Shown one piece after another: positions 17,880 through 26,267 of a DNA stretch of 64,000 nt. The notes below the pieces were generated by a model that was given only the letters and a program-made list of their open reading frames with translations, was not told the DNA's origin and ran no database searches. Source of the stretch: Rhodococcus coprophilus NBRC 100603 (GTDB lineage Bacteria > Actinomycetota > Actinomycetes > Mycobacteriales > Mycobacteriaceae); the NCBI RefSeq assembly GCF_001895045.1, contig NZ_BDAM01000005.1, forward strand, positions 186,001 through 250,000, given 5' to 3'. Numbering within the stretch: the stretch's first letter is position 1; each line of letters begins with the position of its first letter. Both the position numbers and the translations under genes were made by a program.

Positions 17880-19013
17880 TCAGAGGTGCCGGGTGGTGTC
17901 GATACCGAGTGACATGCCGGCCAGTCCGCGCTTGCGTACCGCCAGTTTGTCCGCGATCTCGGACAGCGCTGTTGCGGGCGCCGATTCGGGTGCCGAGAGC
18001 ACGATCGGTGTGCCGGCGTCACCGGATTCACGGATTGCGGGATCGAGCGGGATCTGACCGAGCAGCGGCACCGGCGCGCCCACTGCTCGGGAGAGACGCT
18101 CCGCGACGGCCTGCCCACCGCCGGTCCCGAACACGTCCATCCGCGTGCCGTCCGGAAGCTCGAGCCACGACATGTTCTCCACGACGCCGGCGATGCGCTG
18201 ACGGGTCTGCAACGCGATGGAACCGGCGCGTTCGGCGACCTCGGCCGCGGCTTGCTGGGGCGTCGTCACGACCAGGATCTCGGCGCTCGGAATCAGCTGT
18301 GCCACGGAGATGGCGACGTCGCCGGTGCCCGGGGGCAGGTCGAGCAGGAGCACGTCGAGGTCGCCCCAGAAGACGTCGGCGAGGAACTGCTGGAGAGCGC
18401 GGTGCAGCATCGGGCCGCGCCACACGACGGGGGTGTTGCCCTCGGTGAACTGGGCGATGGAGATCATCTTCACGTCGTGCGCGATCGGCGGCATGATCAT
18501 GCGCTCGACCTGCGTCGGCTTGGCGGACGTGCCGAGCATTCGCGGGATCGAGTGGCCGTAGATGTCGGCGTCGAGGACACCGACCGACAGGCCGCGTGCG
18601 GCCAGGGCCGCCGCGAGGTTGACGGTGACCGACGACTTGCCGACACCACCCTTGCCGGAGGCGACCGCGTAGACACGCGTCAGGGATCCGGGCTGGGCGA
18701 ACGGGATCACGGGCTCGGCGGAATCGCCGCGGAGGGATTTGCGCAGCTCGGTGCGCTGTTCGTCGCTCATCACGTCGAGGGTGACGCGGACCGGACCGAC
18801 TCCTGCGACGTCGGCGACGGCCTTGGTGACGCGGTCGGAGATCTCGGTGCGCATCGGGCATCCCGAGGTGGTCAGGTACACCTCGATATCGACGCTGCTG
18901 TCATCGCGGATCTCGATGCTCTTGACCATGCCGAGATCGGTGATGGGTTTCCGGATCTCGGGATCCTGTACCCGGGCGAGTGCACTGCGGACGTCGGACT
19001 CACTGACTGCCAT
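17880..19013 (-). CDS. mrp: Mrp/ApbC iron-sulfur-carrier P-loop ATPase
   Basis: MinD/Mrp-family ATPase for Fe-S cluster loading or delivery, 377 residues from the ATG at 19013. It has an N-terminal DUF59/MIP18 domain (about 1-95, with the Cys in TSGCPM) and then the ATPase with deviant Walker A GKGGVGKSSVTVNLA. The C-x2-C pair usually found after ENMS in Mrp is absent (ENMSWLELPDGT), as I recall also for mycobacterial Mrp. It is convergent with tatB. The only Cys that could serve is in the DUF59 domain. Confidence 0.9.
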   Translation of the reverse strand: MAVSESDVRSALARVQDPEIRKPITDLGMVKSIEIRDDSSVDIEVYLTTSGCPMRTEISDRVTKAVADVAGVGPVRVTLDVMSDEQRTELRKSLRGDSAEPVIPFAQPGSLTRVYAVASGKGGVGKSSVTVNLAAALAARGLSVGVLDADIYGHSIPRMLGTSAKPTQVERMIMPPIAHDVKMISIAQFTEGNTPVVWRGPMLHRALQQFLADVFWGDLDVLLLDLPPGTGDVAISVAQLIPSAEILVVTTPQQAAAEVAERAGSIALQTRQRIAGVVENMSWLELPDGTRMDVFGTGGGQAVAERLSRAVGAPVPLLGQIPLDPAIRESGDAGTPIVLSAPESAPATALSEIADKLAVRKRGLAGMSLGIDTTRHL

Positions 19014-19038
19014 GACGCCCATGGTAGGTGGGGACCTG

Positions 19039-19908
19039 TCAGTGGATGCGCGGCAGGTCGGCCGGACTCGGTGTGACGCCGGTCGAGTAGGCCGCCGACC
19101 ACGCGAACACGTTCGCAACGTAGGCCATCGAATTGTTGTACCGGTGGATCGCCTTGCTCGCGTGCCCCAGGTTGCGCATGTCGAGCCCGCCGTCGCACAG
19201 GTACCGCGCGGTCGTCAGCGTCGAGTCGTAGAGGTTCTGGGGGTCGGAGACCCCGTCGCCGTTGCCGTCGCCGGCGTACTGGTTCCACGTGGTGGGGATG
19301 AACTGCATGGGGCCCACGGCGCGGTCGTAGACGGCGTCGCCGTCGAGTGCTCCGCCGTCGGTGTCGGTAATGGTTGCCTGACCGGGCAGACTGCCGTTGA
19401 GCGGCAATCCGATCACGGGTTTGAAGAGGTCACCCTTCGCATCGGCCTTACCGCCGTTCGCGTGACCGGATTCGACGCGGCCGATACCGGCGAGCAGCGT
19501 CCAGTACATACCGCAGCCGGGATTCTCCTCGGCCATGATGCGTTCGGCATTGCGGTAGGCGTCGAAGTTGATGCCGGGGATGCCGAGAGGTCCCTCGGAT
19601 AGGACCTTCGCCTCGGTCGGAGCTTCGGCCTGCATCGCGGACTTCGGTGCGAGCACCGGTGCCGGCGCGGGCTCGAGCATGATCGACTGCGCCACCGCGA
19701 CGGCTTCGGGAACCGACGGGAGCGTCTCGGGAACTGCGTTGCCGAGGGTCGTGGCCTGGGCGTCCTGATGGATTCCGAGCAGGGCTCGCGGTGAAGCACC
19801 GGCGGTGGAGGCGGCGGCGGCGACGAGGCCCACCGGTACCAGACCTGTCATTGCGATAACCGAATTGCGGCGGATCTTGGAATCCGTCGGTCGTGCGTGC
19901 CGGCCCAC
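19039..19908 (-). CDS. Secreted lytic transglycosylase-like protein (Rv1230c-like)
   Basis: Exported peptidoglycan hydrolase of the SLT_2/MltB-like type, 289 residues. A basic N-terminus is followed by a hydrophobic signal segment (about 16-38). The catalytic domain has LLAGIGRVESGHANGG, whose Glu matches the catalytic acid, then the supporting motifs AVGPMQFIPTTW and AIHRYNNSMAYVANV. There are also Ca-binding-like DGNGDGVSDP residues. Downstream of it lies mrp. Immediately upstream on the same strand is a degenerate paralogue. A 14-base palindrome lies in the 278-base gap ahead of its start. Confidence 0.88.
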   Translation of the reverse strand: MGRHARPTDSKIRRNSVIAMTGLVPVGLVAAAASTAGASPRALLGIHQDAQATTLGNAVPETLPSVPEAVAVAQSIMLEPAPAPVLAPKSAMQAEAPTEAKVLSEGPLGIPGINFDAYRNAERIMAEENPGCGMYWTLLAGIGRVESGHANGGKADAKGDLFKPVIGLPLNGSLPGQATITDTDGGALDGDAVYDRAVGPMQFIPTTWNQYAGDGNGDGVSDPQNLYDSTLTTARYLCDGGLDMRNLGHASKAIHRYNNSMAYVANVFAWSAAYSTGVTPSPADLPRIH

Positions 19909-20075
19909 TCGTACCTCCCTCGGGCGAATCTCGAACCCGAGATGCCTCCGTTACTTACCGGGGCTGACAGTACACGGCTCGTAGCCATTCTGTTATTTAA
20001 ACGTGATGTAACGCGTGGGGTGAGGCCGGAAGATCAATATCTGCCCCGATAAGAGCATTTTGCCGTTACGTGAAT

Positions 20076-20089
20076 GTGACTCGAGTCAC
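20076..20089. promoter_or_regulatory. Perfect 14-bp palindrome upstream of the transglycosylase gene
   Basis: GTGACTC-GAGTCAC, next to a second short palindrome CACGTG. The gap also has an unusually AT-rich stretch near 19990-20011, a likely promoter. It could be an operator; no regulator family can be assigned. Confidence 0.35.
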
Positions 20090-20163
20090 GTGACGTGCGG
20101 CGTGTCGGACGAGGGGCGTGCGGGTACCGGAAAGCGACTCCTGACCCACCGAACTCCTGACGC

Positions 20164-20199
20164 ACTGATCAGTTGCAGAACACTGATCAGTTGCAGAAC
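20164..20199 (-). repeat. Exact tandem duplication of 18 bp over a stop codon
   Basis: ACTGATCAGTTGCAGAAC occurs twice in direct tandem. On the minus strand each copy encodes FCN plus a TGA stop, so the stop of the transglycosylase-fold paralogue is duplicated in frame six codons downstream. Confidence 0.95.
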
Positions 20200-21176
20200 G
20201 CAGGAACCAAGCAGGGGACCGCCGGCAACTCGGGCAGCACCGGCAGAGGCACCGGCGGCAGGGCCGGAATGCCGCCTTCGGCACCGTCTTCGCCGGTTCC
20301 ACTCGACGTGTCCCCGGGTGTGGCCGGGTCTGCTTGGGGAGAGCCGGGAACGGCCAGGGCAGGTGCCGGCGCGGCGATGTCGGACGCTGCCGGTACGGGC
20401 CGCGCGGGCGGCGGCGCCATCGCGGCCTCCGCGACCTCGGCGCCCTTCGCGTAGGTGGCCGACCACTCCCGCACATTCGCCAGATACTCCGGCGAAGCGT
20501 CGAACAGTGCGACCGCGCGTGCCTCGCCGTCGGGTTCCCGCAAACGCGCGCCGTCCGCGCACATCCACGCGCTCGCCGCCAGGGTCGCGTCGAAGACGTT
20601 CTGGGCGTCCGTGGTTCCGTCCGCGTTTCCGTCGGCGCGATGCGTCTCCCACGCGGCGGCGGGCAGCAGCATGGGGCCGAGCGCTCCGCCGGGCGCGACC
20701 TTGGGGGTGGTCAGCGTCCCGAGGATGTCGGTGCGGCCCCCGTCGGCATGCTCCGACGCCAGGCGGCCGACGGCGGCGAGCAGGTGCCACGGCAAACCGC
20801 ATTCCGGACTGTCCACGGCCATCTGCATCTCGGCGGCCCGGTACGCGTAGTAGACGAGTTCCGGTATCGCAGCGGGCCCCTCACCGAAGATCGACGTTGC
20901 GCCCGCGCCCGCCGGGGCGGGTGGATGTTGCAGCACCGGGTCGGACGGCTCGGCCGGACTCCGGAAACTGGCCGGCGAAGCAGGATCGGCGGGCAGCACG
21001 CCCACGAGAGTCGGCGGAACTTCCAGCGACGCGGACGTACTGTCCGGGATCTCCTCGGCGACGCTCGGTATCGCCGACGAGGCCGTCGCGACCAGCCCGG
21101 CCGCCACGACCATCGGGACCGCCAATGCCGCTGTCCATCGCACCCGACCGCCCCCTTGTGTGTTCGTGTGCCACAT
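20187..21176 (-). CDS. Transglycosylase-fold secreted protein lacking catalytic residues
   Basis: Exported 329-residue paralogue of the adjacent Rv1230c-like protein: signal segment at about 13-36 and the same domain frame (PECGLPWHLLAAVGRLASEHADGG; DGNADGTTDAQNVFDATLAASAWMC; EYLANVREWSATYAKG). The catalytic Glu position of the paralogue (RVES) is RLAS here, the PMQFIPTTW motif is PMLLPAAAW, and the YNNS motif is FDAS, so hydrolase activity is unlikely. It has an extra Pro/Ala-rich tail of about 80 residues ending with two Cys. It is probably a cell-wall-binding pseudoenzyme. Its last codons sit in an 18-bp tandem duplication. Confidence 0.8.
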   Translation of the reverse strand: MWHTNTQGGGRVRWTAALAVPMVVAAGLVATASSAIPSVAEEIPDSTSASLEVPPTLVGVLPADPASPASFRSPAEPSDPVLQHPPAPAGAGATSIFGEGPAAIPELVYYAYRAAEMQMAVDSPECGLPWHLLAAVGRLASEHADGGRTDILGTLTTPKVAPGGALGPMLLPAAAWETHRADGNADGTTDAQNVFDATLAASAWMCADGARLREPDGEARAVALFDASPEYLANVREWSATYAKGAEVAEAAMAPPPARPVPAASDIAAPAPALAVPGSPQADPATPGDTSSGTGEDGAEGGIPALPPVPLPVLPELPAVPCLVPAFCN

Positions 21177-21234
21177 CGCTTCTTGTTGTGACGAACGTTA
21201 CAGAACCGGGTCGGCTCTTGGGTAATTCCCGGTA

Positions 21235-21759
21235 TCAGCGGCGAGGGGCGCGGCCCTTGCCCGATCCGGACCCCGACTCGTCCTCGTCTTCGTCGACCAG
21301 CAACGATCTGAGATCGTCGAGTTCGCGTCGCAGGTAGTCGCGGGTCGCCACTTCGCCTACGGCGAGGCGCAGAGCAGCGAGTTCGCGTGCGAGGAACTCG
21401 GTGTCCGCCTTCGTCTGCTCGGCCCGGGCCCGGTCTTCCTCGAGCGACACCCGGTCGCGGTTCTCCTGACGGTTCTGAGCCAGGAGGATCAGCGGCGCGG
21501 CATACGCAGCCTGGGTCGAGAACGCGAGATTGAGCAGGATGAACGGGTAGGGGTCCCATCGCCCGACGAGCGCGGTCATGTTCAGGGCGATCCACACCAC
21601 CACGAAAATGGTCTGGATCGCCAGATACCGCCCGGTGCCGAGGAAACGTGCGACGCGTTCGCTGACCCGTCCGACTGCTTCCACATCGAAGTTCCAGCGG
21701 AACCGGGAGGACTGCGGTGTCTCGAGGCGCGAGCGGCCCTGTGTGAGTCGGTCACTCAT
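21235..21759 (-). CDS. DUF1003 membrane protein (Rv1231c-like)
   Basis: A 174-residue DUF1003 protein. Two membrane helices are evident: YLAIQTIFVVVWIALNMTALV (about 43-63) and PFILLNLAFSTQAAYAAPLIL (about 71-91). They are followed by LAQNRQENRDR, the family signature, and a charged coiled coil (about 98-155). The end is acidic and then basic. The ATG at 21759 lies inside the end of the upstream MgtE_N/CBS gene (8-base overlap), so the two are translationally coupled. The family function is unknown. Confidence 0.88.
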   Translation of the reverse strand: MSDRLTQGRSRLETPQSSRFRWNFDVEAVGRVSERVARFLGTGRYLAIQTIFVVVWIALNMTALVGRWDPYPFILLNLAFSTQAAYAAPLILLAQNRQENRDRVSLEEDRARAEQTKADTEFLARELAALRLAVGEVATRDYLRRELDDLRSLLVDEDEDESGSGSGKGRAPRR

Positions 21760-23026
21760 CCTCGGTCTCCTCGTCACGCCAGTCCTCGGGCAGCAGATGG
21801 TCGAGCACGTCGTCGACACTCACCGCACCGAGGAGGTGCTGCTCGTCGTCGACCACCGGCCCGCACACCAGGTTGTAGGTCGCGAAGTATCGGGTGACGG
21901 TCGTCAGCGCGTCGCCGGGATCCAGACGCGGCAGATCGTTGTCGATGATGCCGCCGATCAGAGTCGCGGGTGGTTCGCGCAGCAATCGTTGCAGGTGGAC
22001 GCAGCCGAGGTATTTGCCCGTCGGGGTCGCGGTGGGGGGCCGCACCACGAATATCATCGACGCCAGCGCCGGCGTCAGATCCGGGTGCCGTGCCCGCGCG
22101 AGAGCCTCGGCGACGGTTGTTGCCGGACTGAGCACGACCGGCTCGGGGGTCATCAGACCGCCGGCGGTGTCGGGGGAGTGCTCGAGCAGTCGCCGCACGG
22201 GCTCGGAGTCCTCCGGATCCATTCGCTGCAGGAACGACTCCGCGTCCGTCTCCGGCAACTCGCCGAGCAGGTCGGCGGCGTCGTCGGGATCCATCGCCTC
22301 GAGCACCGAAACCGCACGGTCGACACCCAGTTCGGTGAGCAGTTCGGTCTGGTCGTCGGACGGGAGTTCCTGGACGATGTCGGCAAGCCGCTCGTCGTCG
22401 AGTGCGACGGCGACTTCGGTGCGCCGCTTCGCCGGCAGGTCGCGCAAGGAATTGGCGACGTCGGCGGGCCGCATGTCCTCGAACTGCATGAGCAATTGCG
22501 CGACACCCTGGCCGGGCATGGACAGCGCCTGCTGTGTGAGTCCGTGCACGTGGGGCCATTCGACGACGTGGATCGGTGCCCGCCGGGCGAGCCGACCACG
22601 CTGCCGGCGCACCGCGACCCGCGCCACCACCCAGTCCCGGGTGCGCGTCAGTTCGATGCCGAGGTCCACCACGACGGTGTCCACACCCATCAGATCCGGC
22701 AGTTCCGGATCCTCGACACGCACCTTCGAATCGACCACCTGCGCCAGCGCGAGCACCTCGGACGGACGTTGCGTGAAACGCCGCAGACTCACGTTGCCGG
22801 TCACCAACGTCACCGACCCCGGTTCGATCGCCGTCACCCGCAGCATCGGGACGAAGATCCGCTTTCGCGTGGGCAGCTCCACGACGAGCCCCAGTACCCG
22901 TGGCGGTTGGCGACCGATCCGGATGGTGAGTACGACGTCGCGCACGCGACCTATCGATTCGCCGTCGGGCCCGAGGACCACCAGACCCGTGAGCCTGGCG
23001 ACGAATACCTTGCTCACTGCTGCCAA
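21752..23026 (-). CDS. Soluble MgtE_N/CBS-domain protein without membrane domain (Rv1232c-like)
   Basis: A 424-residue cytosolic protein with three parts: a PRC-barrel-like N-terminus (VVLGPDGESIGRVRDVVL, about 12-75), an MgtE_N superhelix in the middle (about 165-280, with repeated DDERLADIVQELPSDD and ADLLGELPE units), and a CBS-domain pair (about 285-415, GGLMTPEPVVLSP and LGAVSVDDVLDHLLPED). In MgtE channels these parts sense Mg2+ and gate a membrane pore, but no pore domain is present here. The TTG start at 23026 (LAAVSKVF) has GGGAGTG upstream; GTG at 23017 is an alternative. It overlaps the DUF1003 gene. Confidence 0.88.
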   Translation of the reverse strand: MAAVSKVFVARLTGLVVLGPDGESIGRVRDVVLTIRIGRQPPRVLGLVVELPTRKRIFVPMLRVTAIEPGSVTLVTGNVSLRRFTQRPSEVLALAQVVDSKVRVEDPELPDLMGVDTVVVDLGIELTRTRDWVVARVAVRRQRGRLARRAPIHVVEWPHVHGLTQQALSMPGQGVAQLLMQFEDMRPADVANSLRDLPAKRRTEVAVALDDERLADIVQELPSDDQTELLTELGVDRAVSVLEAMDPDDAADLLGELPETDAESFLQRMDPEDSEPVRRLLEHSPDTAGGLMTPEPVVLSPATTVAEALARARHPDLTPALASMIFVVRPPTATPTGKYLGCVHLQRLLREPPATLIGGIIDNDLPRLDPGDALTTVTRYFATYNLVCGPVVDDEQHLLGAVSVDDVLDHLLPEDWRDEETEDE

Positions 23027-23233
23027 GAGGTCACTCCCAACCGTTTCGGTGTGCCGTACGGAGCCCAGCATAAAAGCGGCCCCGAGCGGTGTGGACACAC
23101 CGTCCAGGGCCTCGGCCCGTCGCGAAAAGAACATCCGCCGCGAGCCGCATGAACCGTAGTCATCGTACGCACCGAGCGCACTGCTCCCACTGCGCTCGGA
23201 CGGGATCGGTGAATCCGCCTCCGATCGCCGGGT

Positions 23234-23446
23234 TTGCCGCAGTCGACTATTGCCGGGGCCAGGGCATTTCTCATCGGCGGCGGCGGGATCTACGCCGTCC
23301 TGTGGATCTACGGCCTGCTGATCGACAAGGACAGCGCGGCGAACTTCGTTCCGCTCAACAACGCGGACGATTGGCTGCACTTCGTACTGGCGGTCGCGAT
23401 GATCGCCCTCGGGGTGCTGCTGGTACCGCGCCGACGCGCGGTCTAG
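23234..23446 (+). pseudogene. DUF4383 remnant (N-terminal half missing)
   Basis: Open frame of 70 codons from a TTG, matching only the C-terminal half of DUF4383 membrane proteins: ARAFLIGGGGIYAVLWIYGLL, DSAANFVPLNNADDWLHFVL and AVAMIALGVLL (two helices). Family members are about 140 residues with two more helices in front; I find no trace of that half in any frame of the preceding 200 bases. It is either a truncated pseudogene or a shortened two-helix protein. Confidence 0.6.
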
Positions 23447-23457
23447 CAGGCGAGCAC

Positions 23458-23493
23458 TGTCAGCGGGTCGACCCCGAAGCCGGCCCGCTGACA
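23458..23493 (+). terminator. Hairpin after the DUF4383 remnant
   Basis: Inverted repeat TGTCAGCGGG ... CCCGCTGACA, with a 16-base spacer, 12 bases after the stop. There is no T-run. Confidence 0.55.
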
Positions 23494-23589
23494 ACCGACC
23501 GCCGGAATCACCGAGCGCTAGCATGATCGACACCACGGGCTCGCCGCCCGCGGCTCGTGTGTTTCCCGAACGTGGAGGTCGGTCCGGTC

Positions 23590-24549
23590 ATGTCGTTTTC
23601 CTACAGGCCCCGGCGGTCGGTGCTGGCCGTTCCCGGCAGCAGCCGAAAGATGATCGACAAGGCCAAAGGGCTCCCCGCGGACGAGATCTTCCTCGATCTC
23701 GAGGATGCGGTGTCGCCCCTCGCCAAGGAGGAGGCCCGGACGACCGTCGTCGAGGCGCTCGCCGAAGACGGATGGGGTGACCAGCTGAAGGTGGTCCGAG
23801 TGAACGACTGGACGACCGACGCCACCTACCTCGATGTCGCGACCGTCGTCGGCGGCGCCGGTGCGAACCTCGATGCGATTCTGCTGCCGAAGGTTCCGGA
23901 CGCGAGTCATGTCCAAGCTCTCGATCTCCTTCTCACGCAGGTAGAAAAGGCCAACGGCCTCGAAGTCGGCCGGATCGGAATCGAACCCCAGATCGAGAAT
24001 GCTCTCGGCCTCACCAACATCGACGCGATCGCGACCGCGAGTCCGCGCGTGCAAACTCTCGTATTCGGTCCGGCAGATTTCATGGCGAGCATCAACATGC
24101 GCACGCTCGTGGTGGGGGAGCAGCCCGACGGTTACGACCGGGGCGACGCGTACCACCACATCCTCATGACGATCCTCATAGCCGCACGCGCCCACGGTCT
24201 TCAGGCGATCGACGGCCCCTACCTCCAGATTCGGGACGTGGACGCGTTCCGCCGGTCGGCCCAGCGCAGCGCCGCCCTCGGCTTCGACGGCAAGTGGGTG
24301 CTGCATCCCAGCCAGATCGACGCCGCCAACGAGGTGTTCAGCCCGCGACAGCAGGATTACGACAAGGCCGAGATGATCCTCGACGCCTACGAGTGGCACA
24401 CCTCCGCGGACGGCGGAGCGCGCGGCGCGGCGATGCTCGGCGACGAGATGATCGACGAGGCGAGCCGCAAGATGGCACTCGTGATCTCGGCCAAGGGGCG
24501 GGCGGCGGGGATGACGCGCACCGAAACGTTCGAGCCTCCACGTTCGTAG
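23590..24549 (+). CDS. HpcH/HpaI-family CoA-ester lyase (CitE-like)
   Basis: TIM-barrel aldolase of the citrate-lyase-beta / malyl-CoA lyase group, 319 residues from the ATG at 23590 (MSFSYRPRRSVLAVPGSSRK). The family motifs are LAVPGSSRKMIDKA, DEIFLDLEDAVSP with the metal-linked acidic pair, PQIENALGLTNID with a metal-binding Glu, LVFGPADFMASI and GFDGKWVLHPSQID. Likely substrates are L-malyl-CoA, beta-methylmalyl-CoA or citramalyl-CoA; the sequence does not decide. It stands alone between the DUF4383 remnant and a stress protein gene. Confidence 0.87.
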   Translation: MSFSYRPRRSVLAVPGSSRKMIDKAKGLPADEIFLDLEDAVSPLAKEEARTTVVEALAEDGWGDQLKVVRVNDWTTDATYLDVATVVGGAGANLDAILLPKVPDASHVQALDLLLTQVEKANGLEVGRIGIEPQIENALGLTNIDAIATASPRVQTLVFGPADFMASINMRTLVVGEQPDGYDRGDAYHHILMTILIAARAHGLQAIDGPYLQIRDVDAFRRSAQRSAALGFDGKWVLHPSQIDAANEVFSPRQQDYDKAEMILDAYEWHTSADGGARGAAMLGDEMIDEASRKMALVISAKGRAAGMTRTETFEPPRS

Positions 24550-24640
24550 CAGTCGTGTTCACCGACCGGGACCGGGCAGAATGGGCACCGGGCGTGTCGG
24601 TGAAGACGGCGCGCGGCCATCGAGAAGGAGCCGAATACTC

Positions 24641-25129
24641 ATGACGAATCCCATCGGACCTGGCGGCCGTCAGGTGCCGGGCCTCCCAGAACCGCCGAGC
24701 GGGTGGCCGGTCGGTTCGTATACGACCTATGCCGAGGCGCAGCGCGCTGTCGACCACCTCTCCGATCAGAACTTCTCCGTCGAGGACGTCACCATCGTCG
24801 GCGTCGACCTCATGCAGGTCGAGCGGGTGACCGGTCGGCTGACCTGGCCGAAGGTGATCGGCGGCGGAATCGTCTCCGGCGCGTGGCTCGGTGTGTTCTT
24901 CGGTCTGCTGCTGGGAATCTTCTCCACCGACTTCCTGGGTCCGCTCCTGGTCGGTCTCGTCGGCGGCATCATCTTCGGCCTGATCTCGGCGTCGATCCCC
25001 TACGCCGCGACCCGCGGACAGCGCGACTTCTCCTCGACGATGCAACTCGTGGCGGGGCGGTACGACGTGCTGTGCAAGCCGCGCACGGCGGAGCAGGCCC
25101 GCGACCTGCTGGCCAAACTCGCCCTGTAA
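24641..25129 (+). CDS. General stress protein-like membrane protein (Rv1234-like)
   Basis: A 162-residue protein with an N-terminal GSP17M-like domain (GWPVGSYTTYAEAQRAVDHL, about 20-60, SVEDVTIVGVDL) and two Gly-rich membrane segments at about 68-90 and 93-115 (GGGIVSGAWLGVFFGLLLGI; LLVGLVGGIIFGLISASIPY). The C-terminal piece, TRGQRDFSSTMQLVAGRYDVLC, is the usual end of the family. The ATG at 24641 has AGAAGGAG in front. Its function is unknown; the family is often induced by stress. Confidence 0.85.
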   Translation: MTNPIGPGGRQVPGLPEPPSGWPVGSYTTYAEAQRAVDHLSDQNFSVEDVTIVGVDLMQVERVTGRLTWPKVIGGGIVSGAWLGVFFGLLLGIFSTDFLGPLLVGLVGGIIFGLISASIPYAATRGQRDFSSTMQLVAGRYDVLCKPRTAEQARDLLAKLAL

Positions 25130-25164
25130 TTCAGCGGCGCGCGGGGTCGGGCAGCCTCCTGTTG

Positions 25165-25191
25165 CCGAGATTCCGGGTCGCCGGGTCTCGG
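25165..25191 (+). terminator. Hairpin in the gap after the stress-protein gene
   Basis: CCGAGA ... TCTCGG with an inner CCGG-GTCG-CCGG stem. There is no T-run, so it is only a weak terminator candidate. Confidence 0.35.
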
Positions 25192-25234
25192 TGCGGGGCT
25201 GCACCGGGCTCGTCGCCGCCCTAGTGTCGGTCCT

Positions 25235-26179
25235 ATGCGCGATCTCGACTCGGTGGCCGACAAGCTCTACGGTCTGGACCCCGGTGACTTCGTGTCCGCC
25301 CGCAGCGAATGCGCAGCGGAGGCCCGTCGGGCGGGCAACCGTGAACTCACCGCCGCGATCGGCCGGTTGCGGAAGCCGACCGTCGCGGCGTGGATGGTCA
25401 ACCTCCTCGCGCGCGAGCGTGCCGACGAACTCGCTGCACTGCTGGATCTCGGTGATTCTCTGCGCGCCGCGCAGCGACGACTGTCCGGCAGCGACATCCG
25501 GGCACTGTCGGCGCAACGACGCCGGGTCGTGACGGCGCTCGAGCGGGCGGCTGCCGACCTTGCCGACGAACGCGGGCGGCACGCCACCGAGAGTGCGCTG
25601 AGGGAAGTCGGCCAGACACTCAATGCCGCGCTCGCGGACCCTGGCGTGGCCGACGAGGTTCGCGCGGGACGGCTCGCCTCCATCGTGGAGCACAGTGGGT
25701 TCGGCGACCTGTCGTCTGTGCCGTTGACGCTCGTACCGGATTCGGCCGACGGCGACGCCGAGCGCAAGGCGCCCGAGCGGTCGAAAACTCGGGTGAGACG
25801 AAGTTCCGAAGACAAACCCGACCGCGATACCGAGCGGGAGAAGTCGGGCAAAGCAAGCAAGGCCGAGCGCAACCAGGCCGAGCGCAGCAAGGCGGAACGT
25901 GAGGCGCGGCAGGCGGAGATCGATGCGGTCACAGCCGAGGTCGAAGCAGCGCGCGCGGCCGTCGAGCAGGAACGTTCCGCATCCGGTGATGCCGATGCGG
26001 AACTCGAACGGTTCGAGCGGGAGGTCGCCGATCTGCGCCGCAAACTCGAACACGCAGAGCAGCAGCGACAATTCGCGCGCCGCGCCGTAGCCCGTGCGAA
26101 GAAGGAGATCACCTCTGCGGAACGAGCGGCCTCGGCCGCCGAGGCGAAGCTTGTGCGCCTGCAGAACTCGACTCGATGA
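25235..26179 (+). CDS. Coiled-coil protein of unknown function
   Basis: A 314-residue cytosolic protein. The N-terminal third is a conserved actinobacterial segment (KLYGLDPGDFVSARSECAAE, GRLRKPTVAAWMVNLLARE) found in uncharacterised proteins. A charged linker rich in Lys and Glu follows at about 170-230 (KASKAERNQAERSKAEREAR). The last 80 residues are strong coiled coil (AELERFEREVADLRRKLEHA). I do not recognise a catalytic motif. It stands alone between a stress protein and eis with 100-base gaps. Confidence 0.75.
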   Translation: MRDLDSVADKLYGLDPGDFVSARSECAAEARRAGNRELTAAIGRLRKPTVAAWMVNLLARERADELAALLDLGDSLRAAQRRLSGSDIRALSAQRRRVVTALERAAADLADERGRHATESALREVGQTLNAALADPGVADEVRAGRLASIVEHSGFGDLSSVPLTLVPDSADGDAERKAPERSKTRVRRSSEDKPDRDTEREKSGKASKAERNQAERSKAEREARQAEIDAVTAEVEAARAAVEQERSASGDADAELERFEREVADLRRKLEHAEQQRQFARRAVARAKKEITSAERAASAAEAKLVRLQNSTR

Positions 26180-26267
26180 CACGCGAAAACTTGTGCTCGG
26201 CAGACACATACGTACCTACACCGAAACTTGCCTCTTGCGGAGGTGCCAGGTCGGATAGGGTCCTTGC

